This document shows positions 1 through 8,980 of a DNA stretch of 64,000 bases, piece after piece (within the stretch, counting starts at the first letter, position 1; every line of letters begins with the position of its first letter). The position numbers were made by a program, and so were the translations under genes. The stretch is taken from contig JASSKH010000005.1 in assembly GCA_031763025.1 (NCBI GenBank), positions 8,677,514-8,741,513 of the forward strand, written 5' to 3'. A model generated the notes under the pieces. The model had not been told where the DNA came from, did no database searches, and worked only from the letters and a program-made list of their open reading frames with translations. Source of the stretch: Macrocystis pyrifera. Lineage: Eukaryota; Sar; Phaeophyceae; Laminariales; Laminariaceae.

Positions 1-161
1 AGACGCACGCAGGACACAGGTGACGCGACCCATCCAGCGCTTACAGCGCGCCAAAAACTACCATAACCCAGCCCTCTGCCCTCGTTCCGTCATTTCCAAA
101 CAGTATTCACCACCCACGGCGCCGCCGGCAACACTACCGAGTATTGCGGGGCGGCTCTTAC

Positions 162-294
162 CAGACAGACCGGCTCCGACGCGATCGCCACGTACTGGCC
201 GTGGTGAGAAACGTTGAAATTCCAGTTTTCTAGATGAGAAGGCATCGAACCGTTCAGGAGAGCGTTAGCAACGCCTGCGAAGTACGGCTTTTCT
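162..294 (-). CDS. Phosphopantetheinyl transferase exon 4
   Basis: The acceptor is CCCACTCAG and the donor CTG|GTAAGA. It reads KPYFAGVANALLNGS and then NWNFNVSHHGQYVAIASEP, the hallmark P1 motif of Sfp/AASDHPPT transferases. As sequenced the exon opens in phase 2 while exon 3 closes in phase 0. Removing one A from the four at 289-292 gives RKPYFAG and restores the frame. The remaining exons (G-x-D onward) are left of the window; bases 1-161 are intron. Confidence 0.8.
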
Positions 295-2964
295 CTGAGT
301 GGGTAGGCAAGGTTGGGAGGGGATGTTGCGAAGGAGCACAAACCACGGACGTCATTGACGCCGGCGGGACGGGCCATACTTGGTTGGTTATTGCTTATTT
401 CCAAAAACGCTGAGGAAATTCCCCCACTCAGTCCTCTACGGCAGCTGACAGTTCGACCGCACCTTATTTTCTTTCATCGAGACGTTTTTTTAGCCTGTTT
501 TGTGACCTCGGGCTGGATTTCAGGGATGTATGAGGTAATGTGAAAACATCATCATAAATTTTGGAAAGAGGACGGTGGAGCAGCCGACGTGACTTGTTGT
601 TCTGCTGCCGGAGAAGAAATATCTCACAGTCGGAACAGCCTCGGCACGGCGTGCGGGTCTTTCACGATTGCGCTTTATGCCAACCGGGAAGAGCGCCCCC
701 CCCCCCCCCCCCCCCGCCCCCCGCCCAGGAAATTAAACTAACTCATTGAACCTGTAATCCATATGCAAGTCCGCATCACAAGCGATTCTTAGTAGGATGC
801 AGCTCACCCTTCATGCGACTCGCCGGACACCTCACGGCGCTTCGCGCTTGGTGCAAGCAATGTCTGCCTGGTCGGTGAAAACCCGACATGCTCCGTCCCG
901 GCATTGTAGGGATGCGAGGGTCTATGGTCATACGACTACGGCCATGCATGAGATCGAGTACATCTCTCCTATCGAGTACACCCCTCCCCCCCCCCAAACC
1001 CCGCCAAACCCCGACCGAGCCATAGTTTACAATTCACCCGCCGCCGGGTTGCGATAACACACTTCAAAGGGAGGCAGGGGTGTATCGCGAAAACGAAGCT
1101 CTCATACGTACCATATGCGAATAAAACACCCTGACAAACTGCCGTCCGCAGAAACGAACGACTAGGTAGTGCGCTCGACAAACAAAAAAATCTGGGCCAC
1201 GCGACGCATCGAACAGGAGGGCATGAGCATTGCCGCCCCCTTTCTTCTGCCCTGCTGTGACTGTAGCTATCAGGTAGAGGGTATTCACCTCCGGAGTTCG
1301 CCGAATGTCCACCTCGAAAAAATCCAAGCCGAATACCTGACGCAGACGAGCGAGGAGGCAAAGCGGCCGTGTGCACAGTCTAAATGCCGCAAACGTCGGG
1401 GAATCGGTTTTTCATAGTGCGTTGCCAGCGCCACGAGTGTTGGACGACATTTTTCCCCTACAACTTCAGGCGGGCCGAGACTTCAGAGCTCAGTGTGCCG
1501 CAAAAGACGACGCCATGCAGAAATAACAGTTGTTGTACTCAAAGAGACTGCAGTGCAAGAGTATACAACAGCAATGTACACGGCGTACCTGGTACCTGGT
1601 ATATAGTATGCGAATCTTCAACATTGGACTATTGATACGATGTTTCCCACGGGAGCGCAATATATGCCTGGTACCTAGTGGCAGTAAAATACGCGCTTGC
1701 GAGAGTGGTGCTGAACCATGCCGCCTACATATAGCGGGAGGCTATTAAAAAAAAAAGACTTGCCTGAGATACCAGCGCTCGCTGCAGAAGCCGGCTCCCC
1801 AGCGCTAGGTTGCGATCGTTTTCCCTCAGGAAGCTCAGCACGCGCACCCTCTCGGTCTCGGGCAATAGGCCAAGGAGCGAGTCCCACTGACCGACGCACG
1901 ACGGCGGGCGCACCGAGACAATGTGATTTGAAGGACGCGAAAAAAAAAGTGGAACTGCGCCGCTCGTTGCGGGCGGTTGAAGACACTCGTAGAGCGGCGT
2001 GGTGTGATATTTGTCATAAAGCATGGTCGGACAATGCTCACCGCCTGTACCTAACTACAGAGCTATACTTTAGGGGACGTAAGGTGCCCAAGAAACAGCT
2101 CCCTCCAACACACGCGAGCCGTTCATCTCAGGACGGCTCGGTCCGCACAGCAGCGCCGAACAAACATACACGCCTGCCTTGCATCACAAAAAAACATTGC
2201 ATAGGCCTGCCTATTCTCGTGCATCCAGCACACTCAGCCCTCACTTTCAGGCGCTTCCGGGACTCACATCTAGCAACCAACATACAACGGGTGGCGGTGG
2301 CGGTCCTACCAACTGTCTAGGGGCCTAGCGGGGGGGGGGGGGGGGGGGGGGGGGGGGTCATGCAGCAGTACGACTAGCTATCACCCTGAGGGCATGCCGG
2401 AAATCTCCGCGCATTTGTCCTTCGGGCGCACATCTCCTATCTCAGCACCCCTGTTTGCTTTCATGCAGTCGGTGCTCTAACCGTCAAATATGTTATTTCG
2501 GCAATTTGTTTTCTGGAGTCCCACAAAAGGGTTTTAACGCGGTGCTATAAAAAAAGTAAGTAAGCACGACAGAGGCGTTCTACGATAGAGGTTCACCCTA
2601 ATTTTTCTGAGGCTCCTCACCTGACCTTAAGGAGCTCCATACCTCATCCGAAAACTGACTTCGGCAAAAATCGAATGGCATCCCGATGAATCATGCCATG
2701 GCCCAAGTAAACAAAAACGTTAATTTTTTTTTTACCAGATTGGCATTCCGACAATTTTGGGTGCAGGAGCCCCGTTATTCAGAAAAAAAATACCGGAAAT
2801 GTGCTACCTCTATCGTAGGACGCGTCGACATGTAGCAACAAGTCTTAGTCCTCCTGGTCACGTTCTTCACTGGAACAGCAGAAGAATCAACACACCTGCT
2901 CCGCTGAAAGCTCCTCCAACCCGCGCACGTCGAAGCACCATCGCCGCAAGCCTCCGAGGAGATC
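162..2964 (-). CDS. 4'-phosphopantetheinyl transferase (LYS5/AASDHPPT type), 3'-partial, four exons in window
   Basis: This enzyme moves the 4'-phosphopantetheine arm of coenzyme A onto a serine of carrier proteins (fatty acid or polyketide synthases, aminoadipate reductase). Exons run right to left: 2896-2964 (upper edge uncertain), 1764-1886, 1289-1336 and 162-294; the rest lies beyond base 1. The joined peptide follows the human AASDHPPT pattern, as I recall it, almost residue for residue: RRWCFDVRG, then W-x18-F with RENDRNLALGSRLLQRALV, then VFGLDFFEVDIRRTPE, then KPYFAG and the family motif NWNFNVSHHGQYVAIASEP. The G-x-D and W-x-x-K-E metal-site motifs would be off-window. Intron 2 has a GC donor (CAG|GCAAGT). 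Joining exons 3 and 4 in frame needs one A fewer in the run at 289-292. No ATG was found for exon 1. Confident of the family, less so of the start. Confidence 0.8.
755..1010 (+). repeat. Poly-C-tailed repeat family A, copy A1 (near full length)
   Basis: About 250 bp running from CATATGCAAGTCCGC through CTTCGCGCTTGGTGCAAGC and GCATTGTAGGGATGCGAGG to CCATGCATGA, then GAGTAC and a C-rich tail. It lies in the transferase intron 295-1288. Eleven more copies occur in this window in both orientations. No encoded protein or clear tRNA promoter boxes. Confidence 0.75.
1289..1336 (-). CDS. Phosphopantetheinyl transferase exon 3
   Basis: A 16-codon exon reading VFGLDFFEVDIRRTPE between acceptor GCGTCAG and donor GAG|GTGAAT, phase 0 at both ends. 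It aligns without gaps to the human segment ending in the RT-x-x-GKP motif. The following intron (295-1288) contains poly-C-tailed repeat copy A1 and poly-C runs. Confidence 0.75.
1764..1886 (-). CDS. Phosphopantetheinyl transferase exon 2
   Basis: 41 codons, phase 0 at both ends. The acceptor is GTCGGTCAG before TGG, behind a T-rich tract. It reads WDSLLGLLPETERVRVLSFL and continues RENDRNLALGSRLLQRALVSQ in two blocks. The donor is CAG|GCAAGT, a non-canonical GC site. The alternative GT donor three codons earlier would shorten the alignment to the human protein by three residues. The long plus-strand frame over this region is a shadow. Confidence 0.78.
2896..2964 (-). CDS. Phosphopantetheinyl transferase exon 1 (upper boundary uncertain)
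   Basis: The minus-strand frame reads DLLGGLRRWCFDVRGLEEL and ends AEQ before the donor CAG|GTGTGT, phase 0. The RW-x-F spacing to the next W matches the N-terminus of the AASDHPPT family. The frame stays open upstream to a TGA at 3136-3138 (80 codons) but contains no ATG, so the true start may lie in another exon or behind an indel. The following intron (1887-2895) holds a poly-G run at about 2331-2357 and nothing else recognised. Confidence 0.6.
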
Positions 2965-3138
2965 CTTGGTGGTAGCTGTTGTCCGTGGTACCAGGTCTCC
3001 TCCCCCGCTTGCTTCCGGATCCCTCCCTGTCGGCGCTGTCCCGCGGCCGCCATGCCTGGGCCCGCCTTGGCCGAGACTGCACCCTATTGCGCCCGCCGTG
3101 GTCTCACCTATTAGGGCGATGGAACCCGCGCAGCGTCA

Positions 3139-4700
3139 AGTGTTGTGCTTTCCTTCCATGATACCTACAGTGGTACCAGTTAACAGGTACCTGGTATAAA
3201 ATAGGCTAGGGTCTAATCATAGCTATCTTATGACTATTTGTCAAAGTTGGCCTGTACGTAGTGTAACGTTGTTCGGTAAAAAAAAGACAATCCAAGTATA
3301 CCTGAGGTGTTCAACAAGCTTTGCTCTCGCACACTCGCACGTATGAACGGTCGGTACAGGGCTTGGTCGATCAGGCTGTTGCAAGGGCGCGCTCGCATAC
3401 AAACGTTCGGTGTATGACACTTAATCGGCCCAGCTGCGCATGGCATGCCCACTGGTTGTCGGTGTTCGATTTGGTGGAATTATTTGTCGCCGTCTGCTCT
3501 ACCGGGTATCGATCTCGAATTGATGTCGAGGTGTCTTGACACACAGCTGAGTCAGCAAGAACGACACCCACGCTACCAGGAAGGAATACTGCATCCTGTT
3601 TCATCCGCGTTGAGATGAAGTTATCGATTGTGGAATAACTAGACCTGTGAGTCGATTGGATTTCACCACTAACAACTAATCGGCAGGTGCCACTAGTCAA
3701 CTAACTGATGGCCAGCCGACTCGCCGACTCAAGTCAGGCGGGCGAAGCGCGCCAAATCAGTCTTACCAGCCGAGAGGGGCCCGCTCAAAACAGGAAAAAA
3801 AATATTCCGCATGCTCTAAGCCTTCCTTCAAAAATGGAAATCGAATACGTCGGGTACATGGTACCTCCGGGAAACGACTGACTATCAGTCCGACGAACAA
3901 CTAGTTGGTGACAACGTGTGCCGACTCAGAAGGCTAAAACAAGAAAAACAAGGCGTCGGTATCGTCTTGTGGTGCGGTATTGGCTTACCTCGAGTTTCGT
4001 TCAGGACAGAATGTGGCATTCAATGCGAGCGATCAAGGTATGTAGATCGGCAGACGCACCTGAAAATAAAAAGGAGGACAAAAGGCGGGACCAGGACGAG
4101 TATATATACTTCGAAGTATGATTATTTTTAGATCAGACGTATTCAAGTCGTACGACGGCTAAAAAATATTCGGGATCTCGACGCTGTAATGTATCATGCC
4201 TACTGCTGGACGACAGGCTCATCATCCGACCTACAGGCTACACGCTTGCCGAGTATCATCTGATGTCGAGCCCTTGAGAGAGTAGCAGTCACCGCTGCCT
4301 GCAGAACAGCAATCCAACATTAGAGCCTGCCAGGCAGTCCAGCGGTAGAAGCGTATATCTGAAACAAAGCAACATATGCAGGTTCTAAGTGGGGATGTCG
4401 AAATGTACGCCGCGCTTAGCTATAACCACTCCGGATCTCGTCGCGATATAATATAATTGATCAGCACATATTAATACTGTACATGCACGAGTAAAGCTCT
4501 ACTGTCGTGGGCCGTGGCACTCACCTTAGAGCTACGCTAAATGAGGGGCTAGCAAGCTATTCATCGGTTGTGCGGTTGGTTGTTGTTATCTCTGTGATGG
4601 TGGCTGGGTGGGTGTACTCATGCCATGGATGGACGTCCAAGGAAATATAATCATAAGCGGAGACGAAAAATTGCTAAGTATTGGATTCTTATGTTTAAAT
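3139..4700. other. Intergenic region without recognised genes
   Basis: No coding region could be supported here. It contains TACCWGGTA words near 3190, and at about 3650-3915 a segment that resembles 11555-11790 (shared blocks include CTAACAACTAATCG and CAGGTGCC), so it is a two-copy dispersed repeat. The open frames are short and unsupported. Confidence 0.5.
3650..3915 (+). repeat. Dispersed repeat, copy 1 (partner at 11555-11790)
   Basis: The segment shares ACTAACAACTAATCG, GGTGCC, GCCAGCCGAC, a GGGGxxCCGC block and the order of A-rich blocks with 11555-11790. The similarity is by eye and diverged. No termini or coding capacity were seen. Confidence 0.5.
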
Positions 4701-4724
4701 AAAAAATACTTGCAGCAGCGGCAG

Positions 4725-5009
4725 CACTTTGTTGAGTATGCTCGGAGTACTGCTGTGTGTATCGCACAGCCGTGTGCGGTGGAATACGTATATATGGTAG
4801 GAAGGCTTGCTTATGCCGGGGGTATTTTGGTATTGGGTGAAATCGTTACTACGACGAACGGCCGACTCCAGAGGTGGACACGTCTTCACTACCTCTCTCC
4901 TCGTTCGTCCGATATAATCCAACACGAGAGTCCTTCCAAAGACCATCATGAGTTCTGTTTACCTAGCCTAACTGCGTAAGGCCTGTCGCGCCCCAGAGTA
5001 TCGATCACG
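4725..5009 (+). repeat. Probable 5' LTR (3' portion) of the copia element
   Basis: Matches 8702-8980 through shared blocks such as GTTGAGTATGCT, GAGGTGGACACGTCTTC, TCCTCGTTCGTCCGATATAA and CCAGAGTATCGATCAC. Similarity fades upstream of about 4725. Confidence 0.7.
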
Positions 5010-5108
5010 CTAGCGGGATCCGTCCAGACTCTGTGAGCTAGGGGCAGCGATTAGAGCGATCCTCGTCTCACGAAGATGGAGGAAATCCTGGAAGCTAGAT
5101 TGGCTTAA

Positions 5109-5860
5109 ATGCAATCGAGAATGGACGAGCAAGCCCGCTCGACGGAAGCATGGCTGGACGAATACTCCCTCTTGCTGCAAGCGACAACTGAAGAACTCGA
5201 GAAGGGGCGAGACTCTCGGAGGGACGACAGTGTGGGGGCCGGGAGAGAACCTGGGAGCCCTACCATCGCCGCGTCCGATAGAGGTCAATATTATTTGTTG
5301 AACCGGTTCGTCGAGCAACTGCAGCTACAGAGCGGCGGAGGAGCTGTTGGAGCGACCTCTTCGTCGACGATCGTGCCACCGTCAGAGCCGCAGGCCCGTC
5401 CAGGCACGCTAGTAATGGCTAATATCCCCAAGTTTTGGTGGTGACTCGTCAAAAGGCTTTGTTTGGATCAGACTGGTTGTGTCTTGGGCTACGTCCACGA
5501 ACTGCTACGATGCCTTGACGGCAGAAATATCCGTAAAACTAGGAAGTGGAAAGAGTGCCGTTGAGTTGGAAAGGGCACATTCGAAAGTAGACATCACAAA
5601 AGCACAGACAGCTTGGCAAGGCCAGTTGAACAGGGATAGTTGTCCTCCCCTTTTAGATGCCATCTTGGCTGCCGGCTCTCCGTGCAGCAACAGCAGCCGC
5701 AGCAGCAGCAACAGCAGCAGCAACAGCAGCAGCAACAGCAGCAGCAACAGCAGCATGGCATGGCCTAGAGTGGTGGCGCCCAACAGCAGTGGCAACCGGG
5801 GTGGCGCGGGCCTGGCTACGGTGGTCGTGGTAGAGGATAGTTTGGATGGCAAAACCTAGG
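5109..5860 (+). pseudogene. copia gag-like remnant
   Basis: Two short frames (5109-5444 and 5479-5859) follow the 5' LTR. The second includes YDALTAEISVKLGSGKSAV and then a run over a CAG-rich block (about 5690-5755) that would read as polyglutamine in another frame. No CCHC zinc knuckle was found. The assignment rests mainly on position. Confidence 0.45.
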
Positions 5861-6435
5861 GCGCGGTGATGGACCTACCGGGAGGGGGGGCGGTGGTGCA
5901 AAGCCTCAGTACCCCCTCCCGCCCGGTGGCTACGTATACCCACCATCGTACCCGTTACACCTTCCACGGCCCCAAGGCAGCGCTAGCAATTCACCCCGAT
6001 GATCCTCGCGAGAGATGCCACTAGTGCAATCAAATTGGTCATCGTCAACAGGAATGTCCGGCGCACGTCGTTAATAGGACTAATGGTCGTGGTTTTGGCC
6101 GCGCCAACGTAGCCATTACGTCGGAGCTCCAGAGTTACGAGAACGAGAGCGCTGCGCTGCTGGAGCGGCTCGAACAGCTCGAACAGCTTCAACTACCAAC
6201 GTACGACCCGGCTACCCACAGCGACCCCCAGCAGTACTGGATGTCGCCAGACCTACAACAGTATCAGGAATGCCAGTAACCGCCTACTCCATCGCAGCAG
6301 CAATATTCGCAAGATGCACGTCTACAAGCGGGTCCCTCCTCGACTTCTACCGCCTCCACCTCTACCTCTACCTGTAACCCCCCGGATGCTGCTTCCTCTT
6401 ACGGCAGGGCTCTGTGCCTACTCACGGCACGTTTT

Positions 6436-6830
6436 GTGCCTCAAGGCGAGTTTAAACATGCTTCTGCTTCTGTTAGTCAATCGGCTGTACCGATCTCTGA
6501 TCGAAGGGTATGGATGTGCGATAGCGGTGCCAGTGATCACATGACAGGAGATGCTACAAACGTATTCAATCGCAAGGCGTCCTCTAAGGGTCAGGAGTGG
6601 GTCACGATTGGTGATGGTACAGTCAAGAAGGTTATTTTCGTAGGGACTTTGAACTTGAAGTTGCACTGTGATACCGACGTAGGCGTACAGTTGCCGCAAG
6701 TGTACGTATTGGACGGCCTTGCAATCAACCTATTCTCCCCGCACGCAGTTCAGGCCAAGCATGCCGCCACACTAGATTCGACTGGAGTGCACCTCTTGGG
6801 GAGGAAAAATCACTTTCCCTCGTGGTATCA
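6436..6830 (+). pseudogene. copia aspartic protease domain
   Basis: The frame reads WMCDSGASDHMTGD, the classic Ty1/copia protease active site (D-S/T-G-A) preceded by W and followed by H-M-T-G. Downstream come VTIGDGTVKKV and LPQVYVLDGLAINLFS, which match the usual G-x-G and NL-S positions of the fold. The frame then runs into unrelated sequence, with no integrase zinc finger or D-D-E motif after it. Confidence 0.85.
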
Positions 6831-6951
6831 AAGGTTCCTCTTTACATGCTACCAGGCTTTCCTCATCACACCCAGTAAAGATAGCTACAGTCACTTCAGT
6901 ATCCCACCCAGTATCTCCCCCTGTCCCGCCCCCAGCTGCTGTAAAGCTGAA

Positions 6952-7170
6952 TGGAGTACATGTGGACGATTTTCTCCCGCCTCCGTCTACTACTGCAGAG
7001 ACGAAGGGAGTGCATGTTGATGATTTTCTCCCGCCTCCGCCTACTACTGGAGAGATGAATGGAGTGCATGTGGATGATTTTCTCCCGCCCCCGTCTTCAG
7101 TGCGAGTAGAGTTAAATGGAATAAAAGAGAAGAGTTTTCTCCCGCCTCCGCGTACAAGAAGAAACACATC
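6952..7170 (+). repeat. Proline-rich tandem repeat inside the copia element
   Basis: About four units of roughly 54-57 bp, each giving GVHVDDFLPPP followed by a variable linker, in a frame open from 6962 to 7336. The minus strand is open too, so openness alone is not evidence of coding. It occupies the place where integrase would be expected. Confidence 0.7.
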
Positions 7171-7732
7171 TGATGATGTACGACCCCAGGGCGAACTTCC
7201 CCCCACTCCCACTGTAGGACAGAGCGCAGAGACTACGATGTTGGTTCCCCCCTCGATCTCCCCGGTCTCCCCCACGCTCCGTGTTGCTAAAATCGGGATG
7301 GCCGATGCAGTACTGGCCCCGAGCAAACGGAAGTGATTAATCGATAAGCGCCCTGTCTTTGAGGTAGACGTTAATGCCTTTCATGTCATTGATAGCGATG
7401 CCAACGCATCTATTTCGAGGACAAGGGCTAAAAGAGAGGACGGTATCCGCGTCACGGAAGAACTTGTTGCCAGCGCTGGATGGGTGAAGGCGCAGGAGGC
7501 CAGAGCGCGAGTTTCGAAATCGGTGTCCTAGCAGGGCATAAAGTTGACGTTCCCTCGCACCTCGCTGGTGGCGCCGCCGCTGACAGCGGGGGACGGGGGG
7601 GACGACATCGTGCCCTGCTGCACCGACGTCCCCGGAAGCGCCGGATGTGTGGTATATGCCAGCACCTACCCTGCCGCCACCTCAACCACCGCCACCACCG
7701 CAACCACCGCCGCCTGCTGAGATGACTTTGTC

Positions 7733-8128
7733 ATGTGTGGGGGTGCTTGTGTGTGCTGGTTTTCTAGAACTCAGAAAAGCGTTACGATGTCCACTACAGA
7801 AGCAGAGCACGTCGTGATGGCGGAGACTGTGAAGGAAGCACTCTTTCTGCAGCAGGTTTGGTGTTTTATGTTGCCGGGAGTGGGGACATCGTGTGTGCCG
7901 GTGCTCGAGGATAACGAGGGTGCTGTGCAGCTCGCGCAAAACCCCGAGGCCAATTCGAACTCAAAGCACATCGATGTGCGTCATCATTTCCTGAGGGAGT
8001 TGGTTGCGAAGGGAACGATCTCCATTAAGCACGTACGGTCGAAATGGCAGCATGCTGAGTTCTTGACGAAACCATTGAGCGTGGAGAAGCTCCAGTTCCA
8101 TTGCAATTTTGTTATGAACATGGGATGA
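7733..8128 (+). pseudogene. copia RNase H domain
   Basis: The frame contains WFSRTQKSVTMSTTEAEHV, then DNEGAVQLAQNP and NSNSKHIDVRHHFLRE, the standard C-terminal RNase H signature of copia polyproteins (S-S/T-T-E-A-E; D-N-x-x-A; K-H-I-D-x-x-x-H). It ends at a stop at 8126-8128. Reverse transcriptase motifs (YVDD) were not found upstream, so most of RT is deleted. Confidence 0.85.
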
Positions 8129-8701
8129 GTTTGGGCTGGAATGGAGGAAGCAGTTTTGCGTTGAATCAAGCTAGATGGCTATAGGTGATTTGAAAGGGGC
8201 CATTATTATATTACTCAATGTTTTGAGCAACAGAGAAAATGCTGATTGGAGACGATTAGTATCACGTCCGAGTGAGGAGCATATGACGTGACAGCTGGAT
8301 AATCTGAACATTATTGACGTGAACGTGGAAGTACTTGTGTAAATTTGCAGTTTTGAGAGTTTTGGTATTCATTTAAGATAAATAGTTTAGGGTTTTGGAC
8401 AGGAGGAAGATTTTGTTGTTGTTGGTTAAAAGACTGACGTTTTACATTGGCAGTTTAGTAAGTTTTTGGTTCTGAGATTGTGCACCTGAATAATTGCCGT
8501 TTTACCTGGCAATGGTGACGATATACCGACGTTCTCAAAAGGCATTAACCAACAGGGGGGCTGTTGTAGTTCATGCATGTTTGATTTTATTTGGTTATTT
8601 GGTTTACATTATTTCTGTGTTGTCAGAAGGTTTCCCACGCGGTTTTCCCCTTCTTTTTATATGGATGGCTATAATATGCCTTGCACCGAGCAGGGGGCTG
8701 T

Positions 8702-8980
8702 TGAGTATGCTTGGAGTACTGATTATGTATCGCACAGCAGTCTTGTGCAGTGGAATACGTATATGGTAAGAAGGCTTGTTTATGCCGGGGATATTTCGGT
8801 ACTGGGTGAAACCGTCACTACGACGAACGACCGACGTCAGAGGTGGACACGTCTTCGCTCTCTCTCTCTCCTCGTTCGTCCGATATAATCCAACACGAGA
8901 GTCCTTCCAAAGACCATCATGAGCTCTGTTTACCTCGCCTAACTGCGCAAGGCCTGCCACGCCCCAGAGTATCGATCACA
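8702..8980 (+). repeat. Probable 3' LTR (3' portion) of the copia element
   Basis: This is the counterpart of 4725-5009. The full LTR probably begins further left, between the end of the RNase H frame (8128) and 8700, but I could not find the matching start. Confidence 0.7.

Larger units (their letters stand above)
4725..8980 (+). mobile_element. Decayed Ty1/copia LTR retrotransposon, internally deleted
   Basis: Two related segments (about 4725-5009 and 8702-8980) flank a region with copia-type gag, aspartic protease and RNase H remnants in plus orientation, which is the expected order. Integrase and most of reverse transcriptase are missing; a short proline-rich tandem repeat sits in their place. 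The two LTR segments differ at many positions, so the insertion is old. The outer LTR edges, primer site and polypurine tract could not be fixed. It is an endogenous retrotransposon and cannot be autonomous. Confidence 0.8.

Noticed and set aside
1718-2320. 200-codon plus-strand open frame
   Set aside because: It lies opposite the transferase exon 2, matches no family, and its composition looks like an antisense shadow.
6772-7326. 184-codon minus-strand frame opposite the copia element
   Set aside because: It is antisense to the proline-rich tandem repeats and ends inside the protease region.
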